30,475 bases of DNA, from the NCBI GenBank assembly GCA_033064195.1, contig JARBJD010000596.1, positions 1 through 30,475 on the forward strand. The letters run 5' to 3'. A program made the position numbers and the translations under genes. Below the pieces are notes generated by a model. It searched no databases. It worked only from the letters and a program-made list of their open reading frames with translations, and was not told where the DNA came from. The stretch comes from Blattamonas nauphoetae. Lineage: Eukaryota > Preaxostyla > Oxymonadida. Of the stretch, positions 8,991 to 17,934 are shown piece by piece. How positions within the stretch are numbered: position 1 is the first letter of the stretch; each line of letters begins with the position of its first letter.

Positions 8991-9027
8991 TTTATATGTA
9001 ATAAAAATATTTGAAACATTATTATAC

Positions 9028-10974
9028 TTACACCAAATTAAATTCAGTAATGAACTCTGGAGTTAAGTCGTCAATTGAGTCTGCATGATACTTTGTGTGT
9101 TGGATTGGAACATTTACTACCTTTGATAAACATGTTAGTCCATTCAATAGTGTAGCTACAACATTACCGTGTTTGTACTCAATGAATTGTCCAACAAATT
9201 GAAATTGTCTACGCTTCTTCTGAAACTTGGCAACTGTCTTGTTCAAGTCAAGATGAATTAACAGAATGTTTCCTGGGTTGTATCGCCATAACATCTGTGT
9301 TGTCTGCTGTTTTTGGATGGCTTTCAATTGTTCTTCACAACTGGAGATGTACAATACTTCAATCTCTCTATTGTTTTGTGCTTGTTGTGGAGTGAACTTG
9401 TTCCAGTACGCTCGATGTGGAGTCATGTTGTAGTATTCAACCATCTGATTCATCAGTGAGTGATTTGCCATTTGTGTTGCATTATCTTGGAATCCATCTC
9501 TGATTGTTCTTATCACTCGATCGACAATTCTGTTGTGATTAGTGAATGGTGAGCTTGTGAAATATGTACTGACTTTCTGTTGCTTGAAATACGTTGATGC
9601 TTCAATACTAGTCCAAGCTGCTTCTCCATCACCACGTATGTTATTCACCTGTACGCCACGATGATTAATCAGGTCATTGATTGCAGTCTTGACTTTACTC
9701 CATGATTTATCCAGAACTGGAATGACTACCAAGTATTTAGTGTTTATGTTAATTGCGAAGAGGTATATCTGAAGTACTGTTTTCGAAGTTGGTGATTGGA
9801 TGAATACAAGATCAATTTCCCATGATCCAAACTTGGGAGAAAAGTAAGGTCTGTCACACTTCTGTGGTACTCTTCTGTCTGACGTCTGGTGTGGATCTCC
9901 AGTGATGTCTTTGGACATGAATTGCATCTTTGATCGAAATGGATATTGGATTTTCTCTATCGGAGTAGGAATCTTATGTGTTCCATTAGTGATTGCTTCA
10001 CGTTTCTTTCCTCTCAATGTTGTTTGTTTTGAATTGGCGAGACTCCATCTATGAACATATTCCTCGTACCAATCTTGAAATGATCTTCCGCCAAATGGGA
10101 TTTGTTTGGGATGAGCAAGAATGAAATCAGTTTCGTCACTTCCAATACTTCTGCTAATGTGTGACAGAACAAACATATCTCTGTTCATCTTCTTTGTCTC
10201 TACAATCTTATTAGTGATGAATTGTTCCATACGTTGTTGATTATCCATTATTGAGTTCTCTGCTTTGATTTGTTCATCTTCTGAATTGTCTTTTTGTTGA
10301 TAGTCGAATAGTCCTTTCATTTGTTCCAACAGTTCTAGTACTTGCCTTGTGGTTGGTTCAGTACGGACAACCTCTGAAGGATTTCTAGAAATAATGTCTG
10401 GCACTTGTGATATAGTCAGAAATAGATCTTCATTGTATCGTCTCTCCCTTGCTGGAAATTCATGATGTGAATGACTTTGTTTTAACTGTCTCTTCTTTCC
10501 AACTCTGATTGATGACGAAAGCGTTGAACTTGTTTTGCTAAAGGCTTCGAGCCCTCCCAGGGGGAGAGTTGATGGTTGCATTGGTGTTTCCATCGGTACA
10601 GTCGCTGGAATGAATGATTGTCCAAAGTGAATATCTTGTGCTTCGTAATAATATTTTTGATACGCTTTGTATGCTTGTTCAGCTCTGGAGTCACTTGTTG
10701 TTTTTCCTAGGAATTGCTTTACAAATTGTTGAACTACTTTTCGTCCTGAATAAGTTGAGAGATCAGGAGGTAATTCACCATTCAACCAATCATTAAAATA
10801 TGTGTTATCATTTGCGTTAAATTCTCCATGTGAATCATTGACAATATAGACTGGCAAAATGTTTGTTGAACTCCATTTGATTTCATAAATTTTGGTAGGA
10901 TAGTGTCGTGTACTCTGAAGTAATCTATTCACGAGTGTATCGATCTGCTGTTGATTCAATTGTCGAGTGTTCAT
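9028..10974 (-). CDS. Retroviral-type (rve/DDE) integrase of the Polinton
   Basis: This 648-residue protein should insert element DNA into the host genome. The RNase-H-fold catalytic core spans about residues 375-545: the first acidic strand is WEIDLVF (385-391), followed by the YLFAININTKYLVVIPV strands. The second acidic site is IRGDGEAAW (446-454). An HNRIVDRVIRTIRDGF helix (480-495) and the YNMTPHRAYWNKFTPQQA segment (515-532) are typical of rve integrases. The C-terminal region, LWRYNPGNILLIHLDLNKTV then FQFVGQFIEYKHGNVVATLL, fits the SH3- or chromo-like beta-barrel found after the core. The first 370 residues are unusually long; residues 200-300 are glutamine/glutamate-rich and helical. 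It lies 23 bases downstream of the polymerase stop, on the same strand, with its own AT-rich leader at 10975-10990. Confidence 0.93.
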   Translation of the reverse strand: MNTRQLNQQQIDTLVNRLLQSTRHYPTKIYEIKWSSTNILPVYIVNDSHGEFNANDNTYFNDWLNGELPPDLSTYSGRKVVQQFVKQFLGKTTSDSRAEQAYKAYQKYYYEAQDIHFGQSFIPATVPMETPMQPSTLPLGGLEAFSKTSSTLSSSIRVGKKRQLKQSHSHHEFPARERRYNEDLFLTISQVPDIISRNPSEVVRTEPTTRQVLELLEQMKGLFDYQQKDNSEDEQIKAENSIMDNQQRMEQFITNKIVETKKMNRDMFVLSHISRSIGSDETDFILAHPKQIPFGGRSFQDWYEEYVHRWSLANSKQTTLRGKKREAITNGTHKIPTPIEKIQYPFRSKMQFMSKDITGDPHQTSDRRVPQKCDRPYFSPKFGSWEIDLVFIQSPTSKTVLQIYLFAININTKYLVVIPVLDKSWSKVKTAINDLINHRGVQVNNIRGDGEAAWTSIEASTYFKQQKVSTYFTSSPFTNHNRIVDRVIRTIRDGFQDNATQMANHSLMNQMVEYYNMTPHRAYWNKFTPQQAQNNREIEVLYISSCEEQLKAIQKQQTTQMLWRYNPGNILLIHLDLNKTVAKFQKKRRQFQFVGQFIEYKHGNVVATLLNGLTCLSKVVNVPIQHTKYHADSIDDLTPEFITEFNLV

Positions 10975-10990
10975 TTATACAAAAATAAAG
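10972..10990 (-). promoter_or_regulatory. AT-rich leader of the integrase gene
   Basis: The minus strand reads CTTTATTTTTGTATAAATG, ending in the integrase ATG. It belongs to the shared leader class seen at 320-337, 646-662, 7719-7745, 8988-9008 and 16813-16836. It sits between the polymerase stop and the integrase start, so the two genes are probably transcribed separately. Confidence 0.5.
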
Positions 10991-10997
10991 TTTGATA

Positions 10998-13900
10998 TTA
11001 TTCTATTTGATAATCAGTTGCTTTCAGTCCATAAATGAAAGGAGGACAGGACTCATTGTCAAGTACGATTGCCTTAAGATGAATTCCACTGAGACTGAGT
11101 TTCTGTTGTTGTATTTTCGCTATCTCAAATCCATTCGTGTTGTCTTCGCTTATGATTCTTCTTGTTTGGAAGTTCAGTGTTGTTGTCACAGTTTTCTCTC
11201 CATTAAGACACTTCACATAGTCGTCACTTGTGATGCTTGTTTTCTTCAGAGACACTCCTTTGATTTTGCATTTCTCATCGAGAGAGTAACACTTGGGTGC
11301 AAGACAGATCATCTGCTCACCTTCCTTCTCAATTGCTAATCCCAACAGTTTCTTCTCATCGTCGACACCTTTTTCAGGATTGGGAAACCATTCATATTTG
11401 TGAGCATCATAAAATTCCATGTCAGCAATCACGTGTTCAAATTGTTGATGAATTCCAGCACTCGGATCTCCACTAATTGCCCAATATGCACTGTCAGTAT
11501 CTCCCTCACAGAAGTGAATCTTGTTCATGTCTAGACACTTGTACATGAAATTGTAGATGAAACTCAGATACCAGAACTTGGCATTGTCGAGTGTGAATAC
11601 TGCTTCTTGCAGACATGTCTTGCACGATGCTTTCTCTCTGTCTTCAATCACGATGTAGTTGTCCTCATTGATCTCTCTTGTTGCTACAAATCCTTTCATC
11701 ATTTGCTTCAAGTATGTTCTCTTCTCATTGCAGATTGTGATTGAGTTGTATTTCTCAGTGTTCATTCCATCATATCCGTAACTTCCATTGAGGTTGGTCT
11801 TACAGAATTGTTCTTTTCCTTTGTTTCCGACCTTCATTGCTTCTATTCTATCATTCATGAACGATGTCACAAATGGTTCGAATCCAGCATGTCTCGAGAA
11901 CACCATCACGCTCCGGACTTCGTCCACAATGAAGTGGCAATAATCAATGAGGAACCACAGATAGTACGTTGAGAAGAACATATACTGATCGTGTGTGCTC
12001 AAGAGTTGAGTCAGCTTCCGTTGTTTGTCATCAGTCTTCAATCCATGTTTCTTCATTAATGAATAGGTTTTTTCTCCAATGTTCTCTTCAGAGGTGTTGA
12101 CCATAATGTTTCTGAAGATTGGTGGGAAGTTGATGAAATCGTTAATGTGTTTCTCATCAATATGTCCCTTCAGTTCTGCAACAAATAGTGTCTTCTGATT
12201 TTTGTCTTCGATAATCTTGCGACATTCTTTATCTCCTGTTGCTGTGTACAAACATCTTCCTGGCATATACATTCTGTGCTTTGTGTACGGATTGTTCTTG
12301 TTCTTGATTGAGGAGAAAGCACTTGGATAAAGCGAATTAAAGTCAACACCACAGACATGAGTCATAATGTGTTCTGTATCTACTGATTTGACTTTTCCAT
12401 CTTCATAAGTGAAGTGATTGATTGGAGTCACGTCTTTGATATTCTGTCGATGTTGAACATTCGATAATCCACCAGTCACTGCTGCTCTCAGTTTGTGATA
12501 TGTTTGCTCATGTGTCAGAGTCATTGGAAATGATTTCAAGATGCAATACTTCTTGAGTTGAATTCTCAATCGAGTGAGATGTTCATCTTTGTCTGACTTA
12601 TACGTGTTGCAGTAGTCACAGCAGATCTTCACGTTCTCTTTTGAGTGTCCTTTCGAATTGTCGATTCTATCCAACGTTGGTCTTACTGCTTGAGAGAAGT
12701 GACTCTTGCAGATGTAGCAAACTCTCTTGCACTTTTGTTCAAACCATTCATAGTCAGCTTCTGTAACGTTTTTGTCTGTACTACGATGAGCTTTCATGTC
12801 TTGATACCTATATCCTTCAACTTTGTGTTTCCAGTATTGTTTGGTGATTTTGATTGGTCCAGACTGGTCACATTCATTATAATCCTCATCTATATCAAAG
12901 TCCTTATAGGCACAAGCATACTTGATTGCAGATGCATTTGCTGACAATGAGAGATTGTGCAACATGTCCACTTTGTACTGGAAGTTCAAATTGATTAACG
13001 TGTCTAATGGTGCAATCATGCATTCGACGTCTCTTATGTTGTAGAATTTGAGGTATTCCCAACGGTTCGTGAATCCTTGCTTGTTCCAATCATCAAGATA
13101 CAATTGATAATCACTGTCGGACATTTCACTGTTGTTGAGACTGGAATAGAATTCATACTTGGAGAATGGTTCTGGTTTGCTCAGCACTGCATCGTAGTCT
13201 GATGAATCAAATGATTCGTAAGCAAAGAATGATTTCTGAAGTGTAGTGTTTCCTCCGAAGGCTTTGACTGCATTATCCAAAGTCATTGGTCCTGTGTAAG
13301 ACATCATATCAATAAAACGGAGCACTTGTTGTGTTTTCTCGTGTCTGATCAATACTTGTTTGTACTTTGTTGTAGATCCAAGAAAGCTCACGACTTTCCA
13401 ATCCTGATCAACGAGATCACGGAAGATGAGATTGATGTCGAATCTGGAACTGTTGAATCCAATAACACTGACTTCATTTTGTGAGGGTATTTCTGGGTCT
13501 TCATACAGATTGTCATCTCGTACTGTCTCTGCATATGTGAAGAGTTCTCTGATCCATTGTTTCACAAAATCCTTTCCATTTCGAAGATCAAAGTAGATTG
13601 ACTTCACTCCTGATTTTGTTTTGATTGCTGATGCAACTGAGAGAGGCTTCAAGTGTGAGATCAGTTGAGTATTGTCATCAGAGAATAAGTTGTCAAGGAT
13701 GAGATCTTCAATTGTTTCGAAATCGTTAGTGATGTAGTATTGTGTTGGTTTGAATTCGTCTTGTCTTTTGTGTGCCATCAGAAATTCATACGTTCTATTG
13801 TTGAGGATGTGTGGAACATAAGGTCTTGGTGTACGATCAAGTTGGATCTTCTTCATGTGTTTTCCATCTAGTTCTTTACACTCAGCAATATGCTTCTCGT

Positions 13901-15404
13901 AGTATCTCTTGAAGTTTGTATCCTTCACTTGGAATCCTCTCGATTGACAATATGGACAGAGTTTAAATCCCGTTAGTTTTTCAGGATCAGCTATGAACAT
14001 CACATGAACCATAGTGGCAGTTAGTGGAACAATGAGAATAGGTACAACCAGAGCATCATCGTTTTCGTTGACATAAGATTGACTCAGGAAGTACTTTTTA
14101 TTATCCTCATCGTATTCATAAATGTGAACTGTGATGTTTAGGATCTTCATTGTTTCTTCCATGTCAGATGCAATATCAAATCCAGGATATTGTTGTAGAA
14201 ATGGTGTCAATTGATGTGATGTGAGGTGGGTGAGGTTCTTGCATAATGCAAACAGACGGTGTGCTTCAGCATTTCTAGTATTCTGCGGAATTTTCCTCTC
14301 TGGAGTATCTGGAAGTGTTTTGTGGGATACAGCTTGAAAGAAACAAATATTGTATGGAGAATCAACGTATTTGATATTGTGTGTATTCATGTGGATGGTG
14401 AGTAAAGCATTTGCTTTTCCTGCAACAGGAAATCGATAGACAGCAACTAAAAGAGAATGAAACGCAATAAACATTGACTTGGTATCCATGAGTGTTCTCT
14501 CATGTGATTCTTTGATCAGATTGATCGCATACTTAGAATACTCAGCGACGTCTGCCTCATTGCGAATGACTGTTGGGAAACTCTTTGATGTGTTCTCCAA
14601 TTCTGGTCTGAAGTCGTTGTATGTTGTCTCATTACCATCTTTTCTCTCGACGATCTTTCCAAAGTCAAGACTAATCTTGAATGGATGATCCTTCTCTTTT
14701 TCATACACTGACTTTATGAATGTGGTACTTTCCTCAACGTTCTTCAGATGATTGTGGAAGTACAACTGATATGGTTTTCCATTGGTAGTTTCTTTTTCGA
14801 TCTCATTCTTTTTGAACTTTCTTCGTGCGCTCTGTAAACATGAATTGAATACATTTTTGTTTCGTGGTTCCGCGAGCAGAATACATTCGGTAAAACCATT
14901 GAATGACTTCACATCCTTTGATTCCATTCGTTTATTTTTCTTTTGAATGATCAACAGATTCTTCATCCAATGATCCATAAGCTTCTCTTCAATTGACTTT
15001 AGTTTCCTTGTGATCTTGAACACTTGCTTCATCAGTTCAGTTTCGTTAATTCTTGGATGAGCTTTCATATCGATGATGATGATATTGTGATCCTCTTCAT
15101 TCATCATTGCATTGTTGTTCTGTTCATTCTGTTTGTGAATCGCTTGTTGTTCTCTTTGTTGTTCAATTTGTTGTATGTAACTCTCGATATCACAATCACC
15201 AATATGCTTTGTTGGTCCTTCGAAGTGAACTTCTGGATTCTTGAGCATTGACAGGAGATATGATCTTTGATGTTTGTAGTTTTTACTCTCGGGATTATAG
15301 TATCGATCATATCCATGTTTATCCTTGAAGTCAAACGTGGTGTTCGGAAATAGTTGTTTAATTTTTGTGATGTAATTTAGTACAACTTTTAGAGGAGATT
15401 CCAT
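10998..15404 (-). CDS. Protein-primed family B DNA polymerase of the Polinton
   Basis: The open frame extends to 15467, but the methionine at 15404 (MESPLKVVLNY) is the preferred start because the preceding codons are translated AT-rich leader. That gives 1468 residues. Residue numbers here count from 15467. The 3'-5' exonuclease motifs are TNDFETIED (580-588), GFNSSRFDINL (670-680) and FYNIRDVE (808-815). Polymerase motif A is GVDFNSLYPSA (1040-1050), motif B KTNLNGSYGYDG (1223-1234), motif C EGDTDSAYW (1321-1329) and the KxY motif APKCYSL (1390-1396). Before the exonuclease lie an OTU-like stretch (SPYNICFFQAVSH, 370-382) and a zinc-finger pattern, CPYC...H...C (504-530). An HNH-like zinc module (917-957) sits between exonuclease and palm. 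The enzyme would replicate the linear element using a terminal protein primer. Confidence 0.95.
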   Translation of the reverse strand: MESPLKVVLNYITKIKQLFPNTTFDFKDKHGYDRYYNPESKNYKHQRSYLLSMLKNPEVHFEGPTKHIGDCDIESYIQQIEQQREQQAIHKQNEQNNNAMMNEEDHNIIIIDMKAHPRINETELMKQVFKITRKLKSIEEKLMDHWMKNLLIIQKKNKRMESKDVKSFNGFTECILLAEPRNKNVFNSCLQSARRKFKKNEIEKETTNGKPYQLYFHNHLKNVEESTTFIKSVYEKEKDHPFKISLDFGKIVERKDGNETTYNDFRPELENTSKSFPTVIRNEADVAEYSKYAINLIKESHERTLMDTKSMFIAFHSLLVAVYRFPVAGKANALLTIHMNTHNIKYVDSPYNICFFQAVSHKTLPDTPERKIPQNTRNAEAHRLFALCKNLTHLTSHQLTPFLQQYPGFDIASDMEETMKILNITVHIYEYDEDNKKYFLSQSYVNENDDALVVPILIVPLTATMVHVMFIADPEKLTGFKLCPYCQSRGFQVKDTNFKRYYEKHIAECKELDGKHMKKIQLDRTPRPYVPHILNNRTYEFLMAHKRQDEFKPTQYYITNDFETIEDLILDNLFSDDNTQLISHLKPLSVASAIKTKSGVKSIYFDLRNGKDFVKQWIRELFTYAETVRDDNLYEDPEIPSQNEVSVIGFNSSRFDINLIFRDLVDQDWKVVSFLGSTTKYKQVLIRHEKTQQVLRFIDMMSYTGPMTLDNAVKAFGGNTTLQKSFFAYESFDSSDYDAVLSKPEPFSKYEFYSSLNNSEMSDSDYQLYLDDWNKQGFTNRWEYLKFYNIRDVECMIAPLDTLINLNFQYKVDMLHNLSLSANASAIKYACAYKDFDIDEDYNECDQSGPIKITKQYWKHKVEGYRYQDMKAHRSTDKNVTEADYEWFEQKCKRVCYICKSHFSQAVRPTLDRIDNSKGHSKENVKICCDYCNTYKSDKDEHLTRLRIQLKKYCILKSFPMTLTHEQTYHKLRAAVTGGLSNVQHRQNIKDVTPINHFTYEDGKVKSVDTEHIMTHVCGVDFNSLYPSAFSSIKNKNNPYTKHRMYMPGRCLYTATGDKECRKIIEDKNQKTLFVAELKGHIDEKHINDFINFPPIFRNIMVNTSEENIGEKTYSLMKKHGLKTDDKQRKLTQLLSTHDQYMFFSTYYLWFLIDYCHFIVDEVRSVMVFSRHAGFEPFVTSFMNDRIEAMKVGNKGKEQFCKTNLNGSYGYDGMNTEKYNSITICNEKRTYLKQMMKGFVATREINEDNYIVIEDREKASCKTCLQEAVFTLDNAKFWYLSFIYNFMYKCLDMNKIHFCEGDTDSAYWAISGDPSAGIHQQFEHVIADMEFYDAHKYEWFPNPEKGVDDEKKLLGLAIEKEGEQMICLAPKCYSLDEKCKIKGVSLKKTSITSDDYVKCLNGEKTVTTTLNFQTRRIISEDNTNGFEIAKIQQQKLSLSGIHLKAIVLDNESCPPFIYGLKATDYQIE
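12597..12719 (-). other. HNH-like zinc module inside the DNA polymerase
   Basis: Polymerase residues 917-957 read CYICKSHF ... TLDRIDNSKGHSKENVKICC ... DYCNTYKSD, i.e. C-x2-C, then D-R-I-D, G-H, N and C-x2-C-N. This is the arrangement of a compact HNH/treble-clef endonuclease fold with paired zinc cysteines. It falls after the exonuclease III motif and before polymerase motif A, where family B polymerases of the protein-primed kind carry lineage-specific insertions. Activity is not established; it could be purely structural. Confidence 0.7.
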
Positions 15405-15467
15405 TTTAGTCGAATTAAAAAATCCAAAAATAAAAAAAGTTAAGTGATTATTCTTGATGAGCTCCAA

Positions 15468-16197
15468 AACTGTACAAATTTTGATTTCCCAAGTTTTTTT
15501 CTGAAGACATAATTGTGACTTTACTTATGTTGACATTGGTGAGGACAAAAATAGGTGAAGGTTAGTTCCATTGTACGTTCGTGAGAGTTTCCATAAGACA
15601 ACCCGATACTCCTTTGGGGATCATTCTATCGTGATCCTACTTAATGACTAACACTGGCGAAGTCCTTGAAGGAATAAGCATTGGGTGGGCATGATTGACG
15701 GTCACATCTAAGTGATGCCAACATGAACCCCGGAGCGGATTTATAAAATCCACCGTCTCCAACACAACCTCCAAGTAGTTCTACGCATTAATCACAAGGG
15801 CACCATTTTGCCTGAGCATCAAGGGAAATTACGTCGAGGTCTCACACTTGAACATTTTGGACCTACTCTTCATATGCGAAATAAAAAATCCGAAAAAAAA
15901 TAAATCGGCCTTAATTTTGAAAATTCCCATAAGTACATATAATGTTGTCAGATCACTCTAGAAACATGATGAATGAACTTGCCGTATCGATATTGACCTT
16001 GTTGGTACAATTTTGGGTGGTCACAAAAATAAAGGTCAATTTTTAAAAATTCAATTTTTTTATTCTCTATGGAGTTACTTCATCAAGTGGTGGACTTTTC
16101 AAAAATGAAAATCAAATTTTGACCTGGGGCACCTAGTCCACCTGGGTCACCATTTAGTCCGGAATAATCAAAGAGTAGAAAAATAATCTATTCGTCA
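15468..16197. other. Gene-less interval of the Polinton with a leader-like motif
   Basis: No frame above 60 codons is convincing. The stretch 15480-15870 is less AT-rich than its surroundings and contains short inverted repeats, e.g. GGATCATTCTATCGTGATCC (15618-15637) and GGATTTATAAAATCC (near 15738-15752). On the minus strand an AT-rich leader (GGATTTTTTATTTCGCAT, 15873-15891) precedes an ATG at 15871-15873, as at true genes, but only a dozen codons follow. The interval may hold a lost small gene or an untranslated RNA. The rest (15905-16197) is AT-rich with nothing recognisable. Confidence 0.4.
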
Positions 16198-16815
16198 TTA
16201 TTGATTCGGAGATTCGTCGATGGGGTTCTTCTCTGTCTTTCCTCTCAAGTGAGGTTTTCTCTTTGCTCTAAACCATTCATCAAGTCTCGCTTTGTATACT
16301 TTATCATCACCAATCACTCGATAGTGAAAAGGAATGTGTACTTTCTTGTACTCATCAATGAGTTCACAATTATGCTTTCTCAGTTCGTTTTCAACAAACG
16401 ATTGAGTGTAATGCTTACGCTTCATCTTATGTGTTCTGACTCCTTTCATCCATTGTGATGGTTTGATTCTCCATTCAACTCCTTCATGAAGATATTTCAC
16501 TACTGACTCTGATGTTTTGTATTCACCAACGAGTTCACAATTCTCACTGTGTAGTGACTCAATGAATTTTTCTTTATTGCAACAGTTATCGAATCTGTGA
16601 TACATGTTTGGATTCAGATGTGGTCTTGCTCCTTTAATGAAAGCAGGAATGTAAACTCGATAAATCTCATCAGGTTTATCTTCACTTGCGTAATCGAAAG
16701 TACCATGTGCCAAATATGAGGTTCCAGAACGATTCAGAACTGGTTCGGTGATTAGTATTAATTTTTCATTCTTTAGGGTCTCGTTAAGTTTGTTTGGTGT
16801 AAGCTGATTCGTCAT
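16198..16815 (-). CDS. Unknown Polinton protein with three internal repeats
   Basis: This 205-residue basic protein starts right after a clear AT-rich leader (16816-16836). It contains three related segments at about residues 10-66, 84-128 and 140-189. Each has a helix, then a C/I-E-L-x-x-E-Y-K-like strand, then a W/Y-R-I strand, then W-x-K-G-x-R-P/T-H. Examples are ENCELVGEYKTSES with WMKGVRTHK, and KHNCELIDEYKK with WFRAKRKPHL. The layout recalls repeated small beta-beta-alpha or treble-clef-derived DNA-binding modules in viral and homing-endonuclease-associated proteins, but without their zinc cysteines; this link is tentative. It is the first gene at the right end of the element, in the same direction as polymerase and integrase. 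A nucleic-acid-binding role is an inference from charge and repeats. Confidence 0.75.
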   Translation of the reverse strand: MTNQLTPNKLNETLKNEKLILITEPVLNRSGTSYLAHGTFDYASEDKPDEIYRVYIPAFIKGARPHLNPNMYHRFDNCCNKEKFIESLHSENCELVGEYKTSESVVKYLHEGVEWRIKPSQWMKGVRTHKMKRKHYTQSFVENELRKHNCELIDEYKKVHIPFHYRVIGDDKVYKARLDEWFRAKRKPHLRGKTEKNPIDESPNQ

Positions 16816-17608
16816 TTAATACAAAATAAAAAAATCAGATAATAAAAAAATTAACGTTTGTTTTGTCAATGAATGAAAAAAACCCTTTAGATTTAAGTTT
16901 GCTAAATGGGGTCACTTTTTTGACTAAATAATTGAATTTGAACCCAAAAAAGGTATCCACCAAAATGCAAGAAAACAAGTATTATCCGGCATTTCGGAAT
17001 CATAGCTGATTGTACTTTAAAAATAATACTCTGTTCAATCGGAATTGAGAATCACTATTCAGTTCCCAGTATTATAATTCCCGGACTAATTGCAATCTAG
17101 GTAGGTATCGATATTCGTTATCTATACTACTACCCAGGATATGTAAACAGAATAAAAAGTCTTTTGTTCGTAGCTGATCCAGAATAAAGCCGAATGGTTG
17201 TGAATGGTTGAAGAGCACAAAAGAATGATGAATTTTGGAGATGTGATAGGTAAAAATGCATCGAAAAAGGATTATCGCGCATTTGAACAATGTTCGCCCT
17301 CCACAAGTTGCAGAGCGACTTCAGGATCAACCAGTGTCAATGGTTCGGCGTCTTCTCGAGGTGTACCTTGGATAATTCATATTCGGAACGGAAAAGGCAA
17401 TTCTCTGATGAAGGAGGCCCTCGAGACCCGAGGACGGAGACAGACAGTAAGGCGTTTTTTCTTTTCTTTTTTTCCAACATTCCACAGTTTTTAATAGTTG
17501 TCCACAAATATTAGTTGGAACAAGACCGAAATGATGATGTCGAAATGTCAATGGGGTGATCTTCACTATTTCCTTGGCTTCGAATTCTCAAAACCAAATC
17601 TTTTTATC
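16816..17608. other. Right-end non-coding interval of the Polinton
   Basis: There is no supported gene. After the AT-rich leader of the 205-residue gene, the sequence is AT-rich to about 17200. A GC-richer patch at 17230-17460 gives, in one plus frame, NNVRPPQVAERLQDQPVSMV then RRLLEVY. This is faintly like the helix-turn-helix start of a Tc1/mariner transposase but broken at once by stops. I see no other signal. Confidence 0.35.
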
Positions 17609-17933
17609 AACCCGTAACATGGGGCTTGACAAATATATATCTGTCAAACAGAATAAGTAAATTGGTTCCGCGCCGAAACCCCTGTGTCGGGAGAAAACCA
17701 CAAAATCCCCCCTTTTGCCTGATAAAAACAGCGTTTCGGGAATATCTCAACCAGTGACTCGATTTCGATGAAAATTGTCACAAAAACGTTTTTTCGGTGA
17801 AACGAACATTTTGAAAACAATTTCGAGAAAAAATTCTGGATATTGGGGAAAATGGAAAATAACCCAGATTTTTCTCGACTAAAAATACTTAGCAAAAAAA
17901 TCGGTTTATTTTTTGAGCAGCTTTTGATACAAT
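17609..17933 (+). mobile_element. MITE B, truncated copy inside the Polinton right end
   Basis: From CCCGTAACATGGGGCTTGAC onward this matches the left two-thirds of MITE C (26209-26530), including GGTTCCGCGCCGAAACCCCT, GTGTCGGGAGAAAACCACAA and TTTTTTGAGCAGCTTTTG. The right arm is missing; the similarity stops about where the inner core of the Polinton's right terminal repeat starts (17935). Either the MITE was truncated on insertion or a later deletion joined the two. Confidence 0.75.
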
Positions 17934-17934
17934 T

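Noticed and set aside
12645-12944. Plus-strand 99-codon hydrophobic frame
   Set aside because: Antisense to the polymerase gene, exactly opposite its HNH-like module; a shadow.
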